Shown piece after piece: positions 29,301 to 35,272 of a stretch of 64,000 nucleotides of DNA. The notes beneath the pieces are model-generated. The model saw only the letters and a program-made list of their open reading frames with translations. It was not told where the DNA came from and ran no database searches. Origin of the DNA: Amycolatopsis iheyensis. GTDB taxonomy: Bacteria; Actinomycetota; Actinomycetes; Mycobacteriales; Pseudonocardiaceae. Made by a program: the position numbers and the translations under genes. Where the stretch lies: NCBI RefSeq assembly GCF_024703995.1, contig NZ_JAMXQV010000034.1, positions 58,764 to 122,763 of the forward strand, written 5' to 3'. Position 1 is the first letter of the stretch, and each line of letters begins with the position of its first letter.

Positions 29301-29690
29301 CCGAACCCCAACGCCTGCGGCCCGAACGGCGAACCGATCTACGACATCCCGGGCGGGTCCAGCGGTGGCACGGGCGCCGGCAACGGCATCCCGAAGTCGA
29401 TGCGCAAGGACTACAACATCGGCGCCCAGGCGGATCCGGCCAAGGACATCCCGCTGTGCTCCTACTGCCGGACGAACAACGCCAACGCCGTCGACCACGT
29501 CTACCCGAGGAGCAAGGGCGGCGACCTGACCGACCCGAACACGACTCCGATCTGCACGTTCTGCAACAGCTCCAAGCGCGACCGGGTCGCTCCGCTGAAC
29601 CCGCCGCCGGGTTACTCCGGCTGGTGGCCGCCGCCGTGGTGGCCCTCGAACATGAAGGCGACCGTGGGGACACCGATATGGATCCCGTAG
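17322..29690 (+). CDS. Giant secreted RHS/YD-repeat polymorphic toxin with Hint and HNH nuclease tip
   Basis: The gene encodes about 4,122 residues. GTG 17322 follows GGGGGGAT; GTG 17310 is possible but lacks a ribosome site. The order is: signal peptide; DNRLRE-type domain (about 293-467); FN3-like region; second DNRLRE-type domain (587-768); module A copy 1; six FG-GAP repeats (875-1187); module A copies 2-6 (1202-1692); two IPT/TIG domains (1742-1905); several PPC-like beta-sandwich modules (1910-2557); Pro-rich linker; carboxypeptidase-regulatory-like domain; DUF6531 (about 2898-2980); YD repeats; RHS core (YTGREDDGTGLYYNRARYYS, near 3780); Hint autoprotease-like domain (about 3845-3993, ending PVLVHN); and HNH nuclease with CSYC, DHVYPRSKGGD and CTFCN. 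The tip should be a DNase delivered to rivals after processing. The next gene is the likely immunity gene. Confidence 0.95.
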   Translation: MRESRRFFVLSRIVVLALVLALVCVGLPGSSPFGTSGPAPGTAAAKDPGPPKRVRELPDRRTAGARVFELSDGQYEAEVSARAQNYRDGQGAWQPIDTTVRENARDGYVFANDTNAFASRFGNRTDRLTSFALGGTQVELGIDGPARGIEPKVERNSVSYSGAFDGAEVGYQVTPGALKENIVLAAPPKDATYRFTLRLAGVVARAQPDGSIAFFPATSDGPPLYVMPKPFMVDSAPGTKSVHGKSRSDKVTQRVEQRGDKITVVVEADRGWLAAPERAYPVVIDPTIKVETSSNGGQDVQLWSDAPNGNDSGLYQLSVGTDTAGVARSLVAFDTTVVPTGTSLTSAKLRAYYDNELYTGVNDVTVEARRVTAAWNASTATWNNAAGAFAEAGLSPAVKRKGVTNTWSEWDVRNIAQSWVSGTTANQGLLLKSTDETLGRGGAIYLAGDFAYNGDTETFPKLLLTYGRPGATLAPITKTYATGAELAWSPYTDPDPASPNDDIVEYQVHRSVSQVYTPSASTLVTSLAPQASRFVDTTAPVTPDSAPDLGWNAAYYMIAVKTRDGQVIPGATQLTRTPKAGQVRQIFRAGADTTLSATQPNANLNSLTGQPWLQVGNNGATLGKTRTVVKFDGVSAIPPGTTVVDADLSLWGFYSNGSGATFDGHPLAKPFVETEATWNRASAATAWTTPGGDIGTRADFVSGLPDRPTWHIWENAGMVQNWVNTPSANNGFEVKLRDEAGAQQRVLFLSDEASEPMLRPSLAVSYLGSPPAQPAAPVVSSVDYPADGQPHGAAGRPGVFTLKPGNGVAISKFTYQLDSDAQPTEVAATGQLNLTLTPAASGTRKLTVRALTATGYSSAATTYTFVVADAPRHKKVKSDFNGDGKDDVVTFTRADTGDVYVSLSDGTKFVQDGAKWHELFAGSTEIPLTGDFDGDGKADIATFTRGTDAAVWVALSDGTKFAPTPVKWQAHFATGEEIPLVGDFDGDGRDDIASFTRGTDADVWVALSDGTKFAANPVKWHDSFAAGTAMPAAGDVNGDGKDDIVSFTGGDAADVFVALSDGAKFTPSAAKWHDSFAPDAARGAVADVDGDGKDDVVAFTGGQVTVATSTGAAFGAARQWHASFAPGDELPGVGDFTGDGKFDIVSFTRGTTAKVFVAPSDGARFGTGVQWHGHFAVGAEVPRPSIFAAGPGTPAPVPPAAPVVTSADYPDDGQPHGGAGRPGAFVLRPGDTVPIAKFVYQLDTDTQPTETPATGQLSVTLTPGSAGARTLTVRAVTAGGLVSPPSAYTFVVAQPAQPPAAPVVSSADYPADGQPHGAPGREGTFLLKPGSAVPVTGYRWQLDDGGPADVAGTGEVLVKATPATPGQHKLTVRALGAENTVSPVTTFTFVVADPPGGPGAPQVVSADYPAGGAPHGAPGREGTFTFRPTGSTAIAGYRWQLNGGPAAEVAGAGKALVKVTPVTAGTQTLTVRTFTTAGAVSAPTDYVFEVAQLAAPDAPGVSSVDYPNDGRPHGDAGQEGAFTFRPSGTTPVSGFRWQLDDGATTDVPGSGEVTARITPPTGGTHTLTVWALGGAGAASAPAVYTFAVAGAAPTPDLPTVSSTDYPADGQLHGSLAQAGSFTLRSQGAVAADAFRYQLDTDAAPTEVAAGTGTATLSLTPVRSGRRTLTVWAKVTSSGVLSAPAKYTFAVGAPAGPRDYFYDAAGQLAGVTNNSGEAAAYRYDAAGNLEATDRYRADTASIFAVVPARGPIGSTVEIGGTGFSVQATGNQVTFDGVPAQVTAASANRLSVVVPAGTGAGAVKVVAGGRTATSRSPFTVTRGVPAPAISAVSADRADSGDTVTITGTGFDPDPTRNVVLFHQTTARVKQADPGKLVVEVPAAASSGRISVRTPGGQATSAGDFLIAPRGFVIDQLVYGGRIELGRPLDLDIPAGKAAVVLVEGKVGERLHLDLENNTVPVRSAMWMFTPHGGDFARRTMGDPLDLWAGSTLRQDIPVFGANGTYTIVVAPDDNAAGKVRVTASHDLTGDKLTRDGTGVPFTVSVAGQRAEIPFTATAGEWLSFGLTDLSMPANTFDVLVTEPDGREFHTWKASLTEYTPTMVFKAKQTGTFKVGVTFGAGELGAGKVWLSGVIEAGRLAVDGPGTQMKINRPGQSVHMPFTGVKNKPLRFAITENTLRENGRPGYPGGIMVEPDGNQVELRNGTLEIKPLPIRKDGEHDLFMSGWEAVGTGKGWLTSGVEGGTLPVNAQTKVTFDRPGREYWFDYDGVKDKPLRLFARAKSLPGNLTMRVYQPTGGKLVASTFQNTLDIAALPETGRYRIHLDPGFATTGDVTIAASEPQDLGALTLDAPARAVSITVPGQTIAAKFTGQAGQRLTLGLASANIPFSKLKILKPDGNQLDFYSAQYLAGGPTGLDLIALPVAGEYRVLLEPIDDGSIPVAGDLTVALFGEADGGKADIGGAAKTITIARPGQNGKLTFDGTANDVLQLDITRTFPNNTGAYYSLIAPDGTVSPRHSFMSFDRFKMAALKQTGTYTLVFDPAGGVTGTMTVAISKPATAAAVVAGRAPAEPPKPVTPKCVPADPPPPVGKPARGLGAPEAPPVPKPVPAPSDCTPSGGWQPDSANLAGADWSTRYDPQPVRDRPLQFPVGFTGVVGQVRSTTGQVLTGVTVSAAGHHVPTDEQGKFALTDLAAGHVVLRVDGRTAVNTGGRPFGAFDIGVDLQGGQMLVLPYTVFLPEIDAAATVRVPSPTTKETVLTTKAIPGLEVRLPAGTVVRDADGNVATELSLTPIPIDRPPFPLPPTKVPVYFTVQPGGGYLFPEGATIVYPNYTKEPPGTRTQFWNYDPDGKGWHIYGYGTVSPDGKQIVPDPSVRFYRLTGAMTAVPGMNPPRFAPRPNGARVGDPVDPSTGLLVDETVDMVVDDIAPIEIKRTYQQGDTDIRAFGVGTSFNYGLYPWSPGIIGQFTFQEFDLVQPDGSKIHYRRTSPGKDYAGAVFKADPTPTRFDGSVVRWVDSGWDVTLRDGTVMVIGEEAPLQEIRDKFGNTTTLTRATAPPGTDGKVRANGPVTQITSPSGRWVRFTYDEANPPRVASIEDNLGRRVSYTYDPTGHLESVRGLGGGISRYTWENGLLKTITDGRGIRFLLNEYDAKGRVKQQTAADDGVTKFDYVESGDAIVETRVTDPRGHVRRFTFNAAGAVLTDTKAFGTALAATTTNEYEADGVRLKSSTDPLNRKTSYVYDANGQVKEQTVLAGTADARTEKFERNGPHGELTKHTDSYNKDTIYGLDARGVVQTVTDPLNRKTTYVTNEKGLVTKVTDPADKSSTTDYLGADPIRTTDQLGRVSTTGFDSAGRAVLTADPRGAVTETTYTAADEVASATDPLGRTMSYEYDPNGNRTKVTDARDGQTVFEYDRMDRVHLITDPLGGLEEVKYDENGNEKKRTTPRGVVTEHDYDDLDRRQETRFGTESTTKFGYDLAGRLKRTEDSVAGVATTEYDGFDRIKAETTPSGSVSYDYSPTVRDRTMTIPGRAPVRHVYDAVGDLAEVRQNGVTVSTIGRDRNGRPERVGAPGGGISQTYAYDDAGQTRTITYRAGTTVLGDLAYGYDAAGQPIRTTGSYSRSVLPEQFGQAVYDKANRIRAIGATPVSYDPDGNLLSDGSASFTWNARGQLATQTAPGLTASFAYGADGRRQSRTINGVTTSYLYDGVNPVQEKVAGGATATVTSTGVDGFQLRESGGVTRRYLSDGLGSTLGLVDDAGAGATYSYEPFGRTYVSGDDGGNPFRYTGREDDGTGLYYNRARYYSPGLQRFLSEDPIGFDGGSNLYGYVGNQPNALVDPMGTKPANSCPMNSFTPGTPVRMGDGTSKPIAEVKLGDKVLATDPVTGRTEERVVTATIVGEGLKHLVDLSIDTDRDGTGDSALTATDGHPFWVVAAGEWREARDLRPGDLLRTSAGTFVKVTAVAQRTAAQRVHNLTVDELHTYYVVAGQTPVLVHNINSPNPNACGPNGEPIYDIPGGSSGGTGAGNGIPKSMRKDYNIGAQADPAKDIPLCSYCRTNNANAVDHVYPRSKGGDLTDPNTTPICTFCNSSKRDRVAPLNPPPGYSGWWPPPWWPSNMKATVGTPIWIP
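19655..22395 (+). repeat. Six copies of a ~92-residue extracellular module (A) plus six FG-GAP repeats
   Basis: Module A opens with a phrase like PVVSSVDYPADGQPHGAAG and continues F-x-L-x-PG, YQLD or WQLD, then LTVRA and YTFVVA. Copies begin near 19655, 20925, 21225, 21520, 21815 and 22115. Between copies 1 and 2 (19945-20880) are six FG-GAP-like repeats of about 52 residues containing DFDGDGKADIATFTRG and VWVALSDGTKF variants. Two more A copies occur in the downstream subtilase (31835-32405). Confidence 0.9.
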
Positions 29691-30202
29691 CTAGGGTGCC
29701 GGCCATGGTGAACGAGATCGTCTACGTGACGCACGAGGATCCGGTGTGGCGGCCGGAGCCCGCCTACATCGCGCTGGTCGACCTGGCCCCGTTCGGGCTG
29801 GAGGGGCAGCAGGAGCAGGTGTGGCTGAAGCCGTCGGCCGACGGCGTCTTCGAAGTCGCCTGCATCCCCTTCTGCGCCTACGGAATGGCGCTGGGGGACC
29901 AGGTCGCCCTGGCGGACGAGCGGTTCGTCGGCCGGGTGGTCGCCCGGTCCGGCCGGCGCGTGTTCCGGGTCTTCTTCACGGAGCCGCGGCCGCCCGGTGA
30001 CGCGCGCGAAGGCCTGCGGACCGCCATCGCCGAGGGCGGGTTCCTGGCCGAGTGGCAGGGCGACCGGCACGTCGCCATCGACGTGCCCGACGGCGCTGCC
30101 ACCTCGGCGGTGTGGATGGCGGTCCGGGAAGAGATCGAGAACCAAACGGCGTACTGGGAATGGGCGGACGGGGAACCGTTCCGGACGACGGCCGACGCGT
30201 GA
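29678..30202 (+). CDS. DUF4265-like protein, probable immunity protein for the RHS toxin
   Basis: This gene encodes 174 residues from ATG 29678, which overlaps the end of the toxin gene by 13 bases, or 165 residues from ATG 29705. The sequence VWLKPSADGVFEVACIPFCA, then YGMALGDQVAL and RFVGRVVARSGRRVFRVFF, fits the DUF4265 pattern. The acidic, cytosolic, small protein directly follows a polymorphic-toxin gene, the classic position of an immunity gene. That role is inferred from context; DUF4265 has no function visible from sequence alone. Confidence 0.78.
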   Translation: MDPVARVPAMVNEIVYVTHEDPVWRPEPAYIALVDLAPFGLEGQQEQVWLKPSADGVFEVACIPFCAYGMALGDQVALADERFVGRVVARSGRRVFRVFFTEPRPPGDAREGLRTAIAEGGFLAEWQGDRHVAIDVPDGAATSAVWMAVREEIENQTAYWEWADGEPFRTTADA

Positions 30203-30233
30203 TCGCCGGCTGATGCGAGAGACTGGGGGAGCA

Positions 30234-33200
30234 ATGCGAGCGTTGGCGGGCTGGAGACGGCTGCTGGTCGCCGGCTTTGCGGTGTCGGTGTTCGCCGGCG
30301 TCTTCGGCGGTGAAGCACACGCCCAAGAGGGGCAGGTGCACGCACCCGCGGGCGCTCAGGTCGTCGACGGGAGCTACATCGTCACCCTGAAGCCCGGCAC
30401 CACCGCCGCGTCCGGGGCCGGGGTGCTCACCCGGAAGCACGGCGGGAAGGTCAGCCGGACCTTCGGCAAGGTGCTGAGCGGCTTCTCGGTGCACGCCTCC
30501 GAGGCGGAAGCCAAGCGGCTGGCCGCCGACCCGCGGGTCGAGCGCGTCGAGGCCGACACGATCGTGCGCGGCACCGGGGTCCAGACCACGCCGCCGTGGA
30601 ACCTCGACCGGGTCGACCAGCACAGCACCGTCCTGGACGACACCTACACCTACGCCGAGGCCGCGGGCGCCGGGGTTTCGGTGTATGTCATGGACACCGG
30701 GGTGCGCACTTCGCACGCCGAGTTCGGGGGCCGCGCGAGTGTCGGCTTCGACGCCATCAATGACGGCTGGAACGGGCAGGACTGCAGCACCGCCGGCCAC
30801 GGCACGCACGTCGCCGGCACGATCGGCGGCGCCACCTACGGCGTGGCCAAGAAGGCCAAGCTCATCTCCGTGCGGGTGCTCAGCTGCGAGAACACCGGCT
30901 CGGTCAGCCAGATCATCGCCGGGGTCGACTGGGTGACCCAGCACGCGCAGCGTCCGGCCGTGGTCAACATGAGTCTCGGCGGCGGCAAGTCGGACGCCGA
31001 GGAGCTGGCGATCAAGAACTCGATCGCCGCGGGCCTCACCTACGTCGTCGCCGCGGGCAACGACAACCGGGACGCCTGCCAGGCCAGCCCGGCCGCGCTG
31101 CGCGAGGCGATCACCGTCGGGGCCAGCAACCCGGTCGACGAGCGGGCCCGGGAGTGGAAGGACACCCCCGGCGTCACCCTCGGGTCGAACTACGGGAGCT
31201 GTCTCGACCTCTTCGCGCCGGGCGAGGCGGTCAAGTCCTCGCACAACGCCACCGACACCGCGACGGTGACGCTGCACGGCACGTCGATGGCCAGCCCGCA
31301 CGTGGCGGGCGCGGTCGCGCTGCTGCTTTCCCAGTCGCCGAACCTGACCCCCGCCGAGGTGACGACCACCCTGCTCGGCCGCGCCACCACCGGCGTGCTC
31401 AAAGCGGCCGACCTGGGCGCCGGCTCGCCGAACAAGCTGCTCTACACCGGGGTGCCGCCGCGCGCGGTGTGCGCGCTGGCCGACGACACCCGCCGCCCGG
31501 TGCCCGACCAGGGCTCGGTCACCAGCACGCTGCAGGTGACGGCCTGCCCGCGCAAGGTCGCCGGCACCGCGCGGGTGCGTGTCCGGGCCGAACACCCGTT
31601 CCGCGGCGACCTGTCGGTGAAGATCACCGCGCCCAACGGCCTGGAGCAGGTGCTCAAGGAGGCCGACGGGACCGACGCGGCCGCCGGCCTCGACGCGACC
31701 TACCCGCTCACCGGAATGTCCTCTGTGGACGCGAACGGGGAGTGGAAGCTGGTCGTGACCGACAACTTCGGCTTCGACGAAGGCACGTTGACCCACTGGG
31801 ACCTGGTGCTGGCCGAACCGCCGGTGGGCCTGCCTGCGGTCACGTCGGCGACCTACCCCTCCGACAGCCTGCCGCACGGCGGCGCCGGCGTGCCGGGCAC
31901 GTTCACCTTCGCGCCGGGCGACGCCGTGCCGGTCGCGAAGTACTCCTACCAGCTCGACGGTGAGACGTCGGCCAAGGAGGTCACCGCCACCGACAGCCGC
32001 GCGACGGTCACCGTCACCCCGCCGGCGGCCGGGCACCGGACGCTCACCGTGCGCGCCTTCAACGGCGTCGGCGAGCCCTCGGACGTGTTCGTGTACGACT
32101 TCCTCGTCGCCGACCAGCCGCCGCCCGGCGCGCCGGTGGTGACCTCGTTCGGCTACCCGGCCGAAGCGCAGGCGAACGGTGGCGTCGGCCTGCCCGGCAC
32201 CTTTGTCTTCAAACCCGGCGGGTCCGCGCCGGTGACGAAGTACGTCTACCAGCTCGACACCGACGCGTCGCCGTCCGAAGTGGCCGCCACCGGCCAGGTT
32301 TCGGTCGGGATCACCCCGACGGCGGCCGGGGTGCGGACGCTCACCGTGCGCGCCGGCAACGGCGGCGCGCTGTCCGCGCCGACGACCTACACCTTCACCG
32401 TCGCCGGGGCGTCCGACGTGGTCGACGGCGGAACGCTCACGGTCGAAGGCGCGGCGGTCGGCGCGGCCATCCCCGCCGGCAAGGTGCTGAAGTACGGCTT
32501 CGACGGCACGGCGGGCGACCGGCTCGGCTTCGGCCTGACCGCGAACTCGCTCGGCGTCGACGCGCGGCTCTGGCTGGCCGACCCGTCCGGGCGGGCGACC
32601 ACGGTGGAGCCGGACAACGGGCCGAGCGCCATCACGGCTGGCAGCGCCCGCTCGGCGCCGCTGCCGACGCTGGCGGCGACCGGCCGGTACTCGTTGTTCG
32701 TCGACCCGGACGGCGCCGGCACGGGCAGCGTCACCGCGCAACTGGCGCGCAAGCTCACCGGCAGCACCGACACCTCGGCGCAGGGCTACCCGTTCACCCT
32801 GACCAAGGCCGGTCAGCTCGCCGAAGCCGGCTTCGACGCCACGGCGGGCGGCTGGTACGACGTCGGGGTGACCGAGCAGCCCGAGTTCCAGCTCCTGTCG
32901 GTCGACGTGTTCGACCAGAACAATGTGAAGGTCGTCCCCACGCAGTTCCCCTTCGGCACCCACTCGATCCGCTTCCGGGCCACCGCCGCCGGCCGGTACC
33001 GCCTCGTCGCCGGCTTCTACTTCGGCGACACGGGCAGCGGCAAGCTCTGGTTGTCGTCCGAAGTGGACGGTGGCGTCGTCACGACGACCGGCGCGGGCAG
33101 CCCCGTCACGTTGTCCCGGCCGGGGCAGAGCGCTCGGCTGCGGTTCGACGGAACGGCGGGACAGCGGCTGGGCATCGGGTACACCGGCACGAGCCTGCAC

Positions 33201-33998
33201 CCGAACGCGGCCGTGACGGGACCGGACAGCTCGCCGGTGGCGGTGACCGGCCACACGGGCGGGGCGTCCCTCGCCCCGCTGACCCGGACGGGCAGCCACG
33301 AGCTCGTGGTCGAAGGTGGCACCGGTCCGGTCACCGTCTGGCTGTCCGAGGACGTGGCGGCCGGCGCCCTCACGACCACGGGCGCGGCCAAGCCGGTCAC
33401 CCTCGCCCGGCCCGGCCAGCACGCGCGGGCGACCGTGGACGGCACGGCCGGGCAGCGGTTCGGCCTCGCGACGACCGGCGGGACCACGGGCTTCACCGAG
33501 TTCGACGTCGCGCTCAACAAGCCGGACGGCACGCAGTTCGAGACGGACGGGGCGCTGATCAGCCCGGGCAGCCACACGTTCGCGCCGTTGCCGTCGGCCG
33601 GGCGTTACGAGCTGGTGCTCGGCTCCCGGCGGAGCGCGACGGGAACGGTCACGCTGACCCTGTCCGAACCCGCCGTGGCGGGCACGATCACGGTCGGCGG
33701 CGCGGCGGCGACGGTGTCGGCGGGCCGGGCCGGGCAGGCCGGCCAGGTCGCCTTCACCGGCGTGAGCGGCGACCGGCTGCGGCTGACGTTCGGCAGCAAC
33801 ACGATGACACCGCAGACGGCGTTCAACGTGACCGTGTTCCGGCCGGACGGCACCAAGCTGGTGGACCGGGCCCCGCGGACGGACCTGACGCCGTACGACC
33901 TGCCGGCGTTGCCGGTGGCCGGGACGTACGTGGTGCTGGTGGAGCCGTGGTCGGCCTCGACGGGCTCACTGGCGGTGGGCCTGGCGAGGCAGCCGTGA
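30234..33998 (+). CDS. Secreted subtilase (S8) with P-domain and shared beta modules
   Basis: This 1,254-residue protein starts at the ATG at 30234 after GGGGGAG. It has a signal peptide, an inhibitor-I9 propeptide (SYIVTLKPGT), and an S8 catalytic domain with Asp in VYVMDTGVR (about 152), His in GHGTHVAGT (about 190) and Ser in GTSMASPHVAG (about 351). A proprotein-convertase P-domain follows (about 413-527), then two module-A copies like those in the RHS toxin, then five or so PPC-like beta-sandwich modules to the end. It is an active-looking extracellular protease. Sharing two module types with the toxin next door suggests a joint surface location or that the protease processes the toxin. 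The stop overlaps the Dyp peroxidase start. Confidence 0.94.
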   Translation: MRALAGWRRLLVAGFAVSVFAGVFGGEAHAQEGQVHAPAGAQVVDGSYIVTLKPGTTAASGAGVLTRKHGGKVSRTFGKVLSGFSVHASEAEAKRLAADPRVERVEADTIVRGTGVQTTPPWNLDRVDQHSTVLDDTYTYAEAAGAGVSVYVMDTGVRTSHAEFGGRASVGFDAINDGWNGQDCSTAGHGTHVAGTIGGATYGVAKKAKLISVRVLSCENTGSVSQIIAGVDWVTQHAQRPAVVNMSLGGGKSDAEELAIKNSIAAGLTYVVAAGNDNRDACQASPAALREAITVGASNPVDERAREWKDTPGVTLGSNYGSCLDLFAPGEAVKSSHNATDTATVTLHGTSMASPHVAGAVALLLSQSPNLTPAEVTTTLLGRATTGVLKAADLGAGSPNKLLYTGVPPRAVCALADDTRRPVPDQGSVTSTLQVTACPRKVAGTARVRVRAEHPFRGDLSVKITAPNGLEQVLKEADGTDAAAGLDATYPLTGMSSVDANGEWKLVVTDNFGFDEGTLTHWDLVLAEPPVGLPAVTSATYPSDSLPHGGAGVPGTFTFAPGDAVPVAKYSYQLDGETSAKEVTATDSRATVTVTPPAAGHRTLTVRAFNGVGEPSDVFVYDFLVADQPPPGAPVVTSFGYPAEAQANGGVGLPGTFVFKPGGSAPVTKYVYQLDTDASPSEVAATGQVSVGITPTAAGVRTLTVRAGNGGALSAPTTYTFTVAGASDVVDGGTLTVEGAAVGAAIPAGKVLKYGFDGTAGDRLGFGLTANSLGVDARLWLADPSGRATTVEPDNGPSAITAGSARSAPLPTLAATGRYSLFVDPDGAGTGSVTAQLARKLTGSTDTSAQGYPFTLTKAGQLAEAGFDATAGGWYDVGVTEQPEFQLLSVDVFDQNNVKVVPTQFPFGTHSIRFRATAAGRYRLVAGFYFGDTGSGKLWLSSEVDGGVVTTTGAGSPVTLSRPGQSARLRFDGTAGQRLGIGYTGTSLHPNAAVTGPDSSPVAVTGHTGGASLAPLTRTGSHELVVEGGTGPVTVWLSEDVAAGALTTTGAAKPVTLARPGQHARATVDGTAGQRFGLATTGGTTGFTEFDVALNKPDGTQFETDGALISPGSHTFAPLPSAGRYELVLGSRRSATGTVTLTLSEPAVAGTITVGGAAATVSAGRAGQAGQVAFTGVSGDRLRLTFGSNTMTPQTAFNVTVFRPDGTKLVDRAPRTDLTPYDLPALPVAGTYVVLVEPWSASTGSLAVGLARQP

Positions 33999-35041
33999 CC
34001 GTCGGCAGGCGGGCGTTCCTGGCCGCGGTGGGCGCGCTCGGCCTGGCCGGGTGTGCCCCCGCGGCGGCGCCACTGCCGCAGCAGCGCCCGGCCGGCCCGC
34101 GGCAGCCGGGTGTGGTGACGCCGGCCCCGCCGCGGACGGAGCTGGCGGCGTTCGACGTGACCGCACGCGACCGGGAGGGCCTCGCCGCGGTCCTGCGCGC
34201 CCTGAGCGAACCGGTGCCGGGCGTCACGCTGACGGTCGCGGTGGGCGCGTCGCTGTTCGACGGCCGCTTCGGGCTCGAACGGCCCCGCCTGCTGACGCCG
34301 ATGCCGTCGTTCCGCAGCGACGTGCTGGACCCCGCCTGGTGCCACGGGGACCTGCTGGTGCAGGCGAGCGCCGCGACGGCCGAGCCGCTCGAACGCGTGT
34401 CGGCCACCAAGATCCCCGGCCTGGCGCCCCGCTGGCGTCAGGCCGGGTTCCACCCGGACGCGGAGAACCGGAACCTGTTCGGCTTTCGCGAAGGCGCGGG
34501 CAACCCGGACGCGGCGGACTCCGCGCTGATGGACCGGCTGGTGTGGGTCGGGCCCGGTGACGACGAGCCCGCGTGGTGCGCCGGCGGCAGCTATCAGGTG
34601 GTGCGCCTGATCCGCCTGGCCACGCCGACGTGGAACTCGAAGCCGGTGCCGGACCAGGAGCGCGTGTTCGGCCGCGCGAAGGACAGCGGCGCCCCGCTCG
34701 GCCGGGAGACCGAAACGGAGATCCCGGACTACGCGAGCGACCCACGCGGCGAGGTGATCGCCCTGGACGCCCACATCCGCCGGGCGAACCCGCGGACCCC
34801 GGACAGCGACGCCCACCGGATCCTGCGCCGCAGCTACTCATTCGGCGACGAGGGGACCGGCGCGGGCCACATCTTCATCTGCTTCCAGCGCGACGTCGAA
34901 CTTGGTTTCGCGACCATCCAGAAGCGCTTGGCGGGCGAAGCGCTGGAGCGCTACACCCTGCCGTTCGGCGGCGGGTACTACTTCGTGCTGCCGGGCCGCG
35001 CCGACGGGCACGACCACCTCGGCCAGGCAATGCTGGCCTGA
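33995..35041 (+). CDS. Tat-exported Dyp-type heme peroxidase, EfeB-like
   Basis: This 348-residue protein starts at the GTG at 33995, which overlaps the subtilase stop. A Tat signal (GRRAFLAAVGALGLAGC) also ends in a possible lipobox. The Dyp fold is shown by FDVTARDREGLAAVLRAL, the distal motif GFREGAGNP near residue 167, the proximal heme His in DAHIRRANPR near 257, and the C-terminal GGGYYFVLPG. The family usually has Asp in the distal motif (GFxDG); here it is Glu (codon GAA). Family members use peroxide to oxidise dyes or phenols or act on heme. Coupling to a protease gene is unusual. Confidence 0.88.
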   Translation: MTVGRRAFLAAVGALGLAGCAPAAAPLPQQRPAGPRQPGVVTPAPPRTELAAFDVTARDREGLAAVLRALSEPVPGVTLTVAVGASLFDGRFGLERPRLLTPMPSFRSDVLDPAWCHGDLLVQASAATAEPLERVSATKIPGLAPRWRQAGFHPDAENRNLFGFREGAGNPDAADSALMDRLVWVGPGDDEPAWCAGGSYQVVRLIRLATPTWNSKPVPDQERVFGRAKDSGAPLGRETETEIPDYASDPRGEVIALDAHIRRANPRTPDSDAHRILRRSYSFGDEGTGAGHIFICFQRDVELGFATIQKRLAGEALERYTLPFGGGYYFVLPGRADGHDHLGQAMLA

Positions 35042-35101
35042 CCCGGCCGGTTGACACCACAGTGGACAGTGGGCGAGCGGACGAAATTCTTCTGTAACCC
35101 A

Positions 35102-35135
35102 CAAAACCCCGGGCCGAAGAGAATCAGACCTGGGG
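35102..35135 (-). terminator. Rho-independent-like terminator reading leftwards
   Basis: On the minus strand CCCCAGG (35135-35129) pairs with CCCGGGG (35113-35107) with one mismatch and is followed by TTTTGT. It directly follows the 3' end of the tRNA-Lys fragment, as a native tRNA terminator would. Confidence 0.6.
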
Positions 35136-35144
35136 TGGTGGGTG

Positions 35145-35186
35145 TGCGCCATCAGGGACTCGAACCCCGAACCCGCTGGTCAAGAG
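35145..35186 (-). pseudogene. 3' fragment of tRNA-Lys(CUU), probable attachment-site scar
   Basis: Read leftwards, the sequence gives the anticodon loop CTCTTGA with CTT, the stem half CCAGC, the variable loop, a complete T-arm (CGGGG-TTCGAGT-CCCTG) and the acceptor strand ATGGCGC plus A. This is the 3' half of an actinobacterial tRNA-Lys(CUU). No D-arm or matching 5' acceptor strand exists upstream, so it is not a working tRNA. Homology begins exactly at the anticodon loop, as at sites used by tyrosine integrases. An integrative element probably inserted, or once inserted, on the right side. Confidence 0.75.
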
Positions 35187-35272
35187 GAGCGGCTTGAACC
35201 GGTGAGTATTTCGGAGGCAGCTTGCTGCCATTGGGGCTGTGCCGGGCGCGCATCGCTGCGACGCTCGGAGCC

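Noticed and set aside
17079..29498. A continuous open frame of over 4,000 codons on the minus strand
   Set aside because: It is antisense to the RHS gene, whose product shows clear domains. The minus-strand translation is Arg/Gly/Val-rich with no motifs, as expected opposite a GC3-rich gene.
35145..35230. A complete tRNA gene on the minus strand
   Set aside because: Only the half from the anticodon loop to the 3' end is present. No D-arm or complementary 5' acceptor strand exists upstream.
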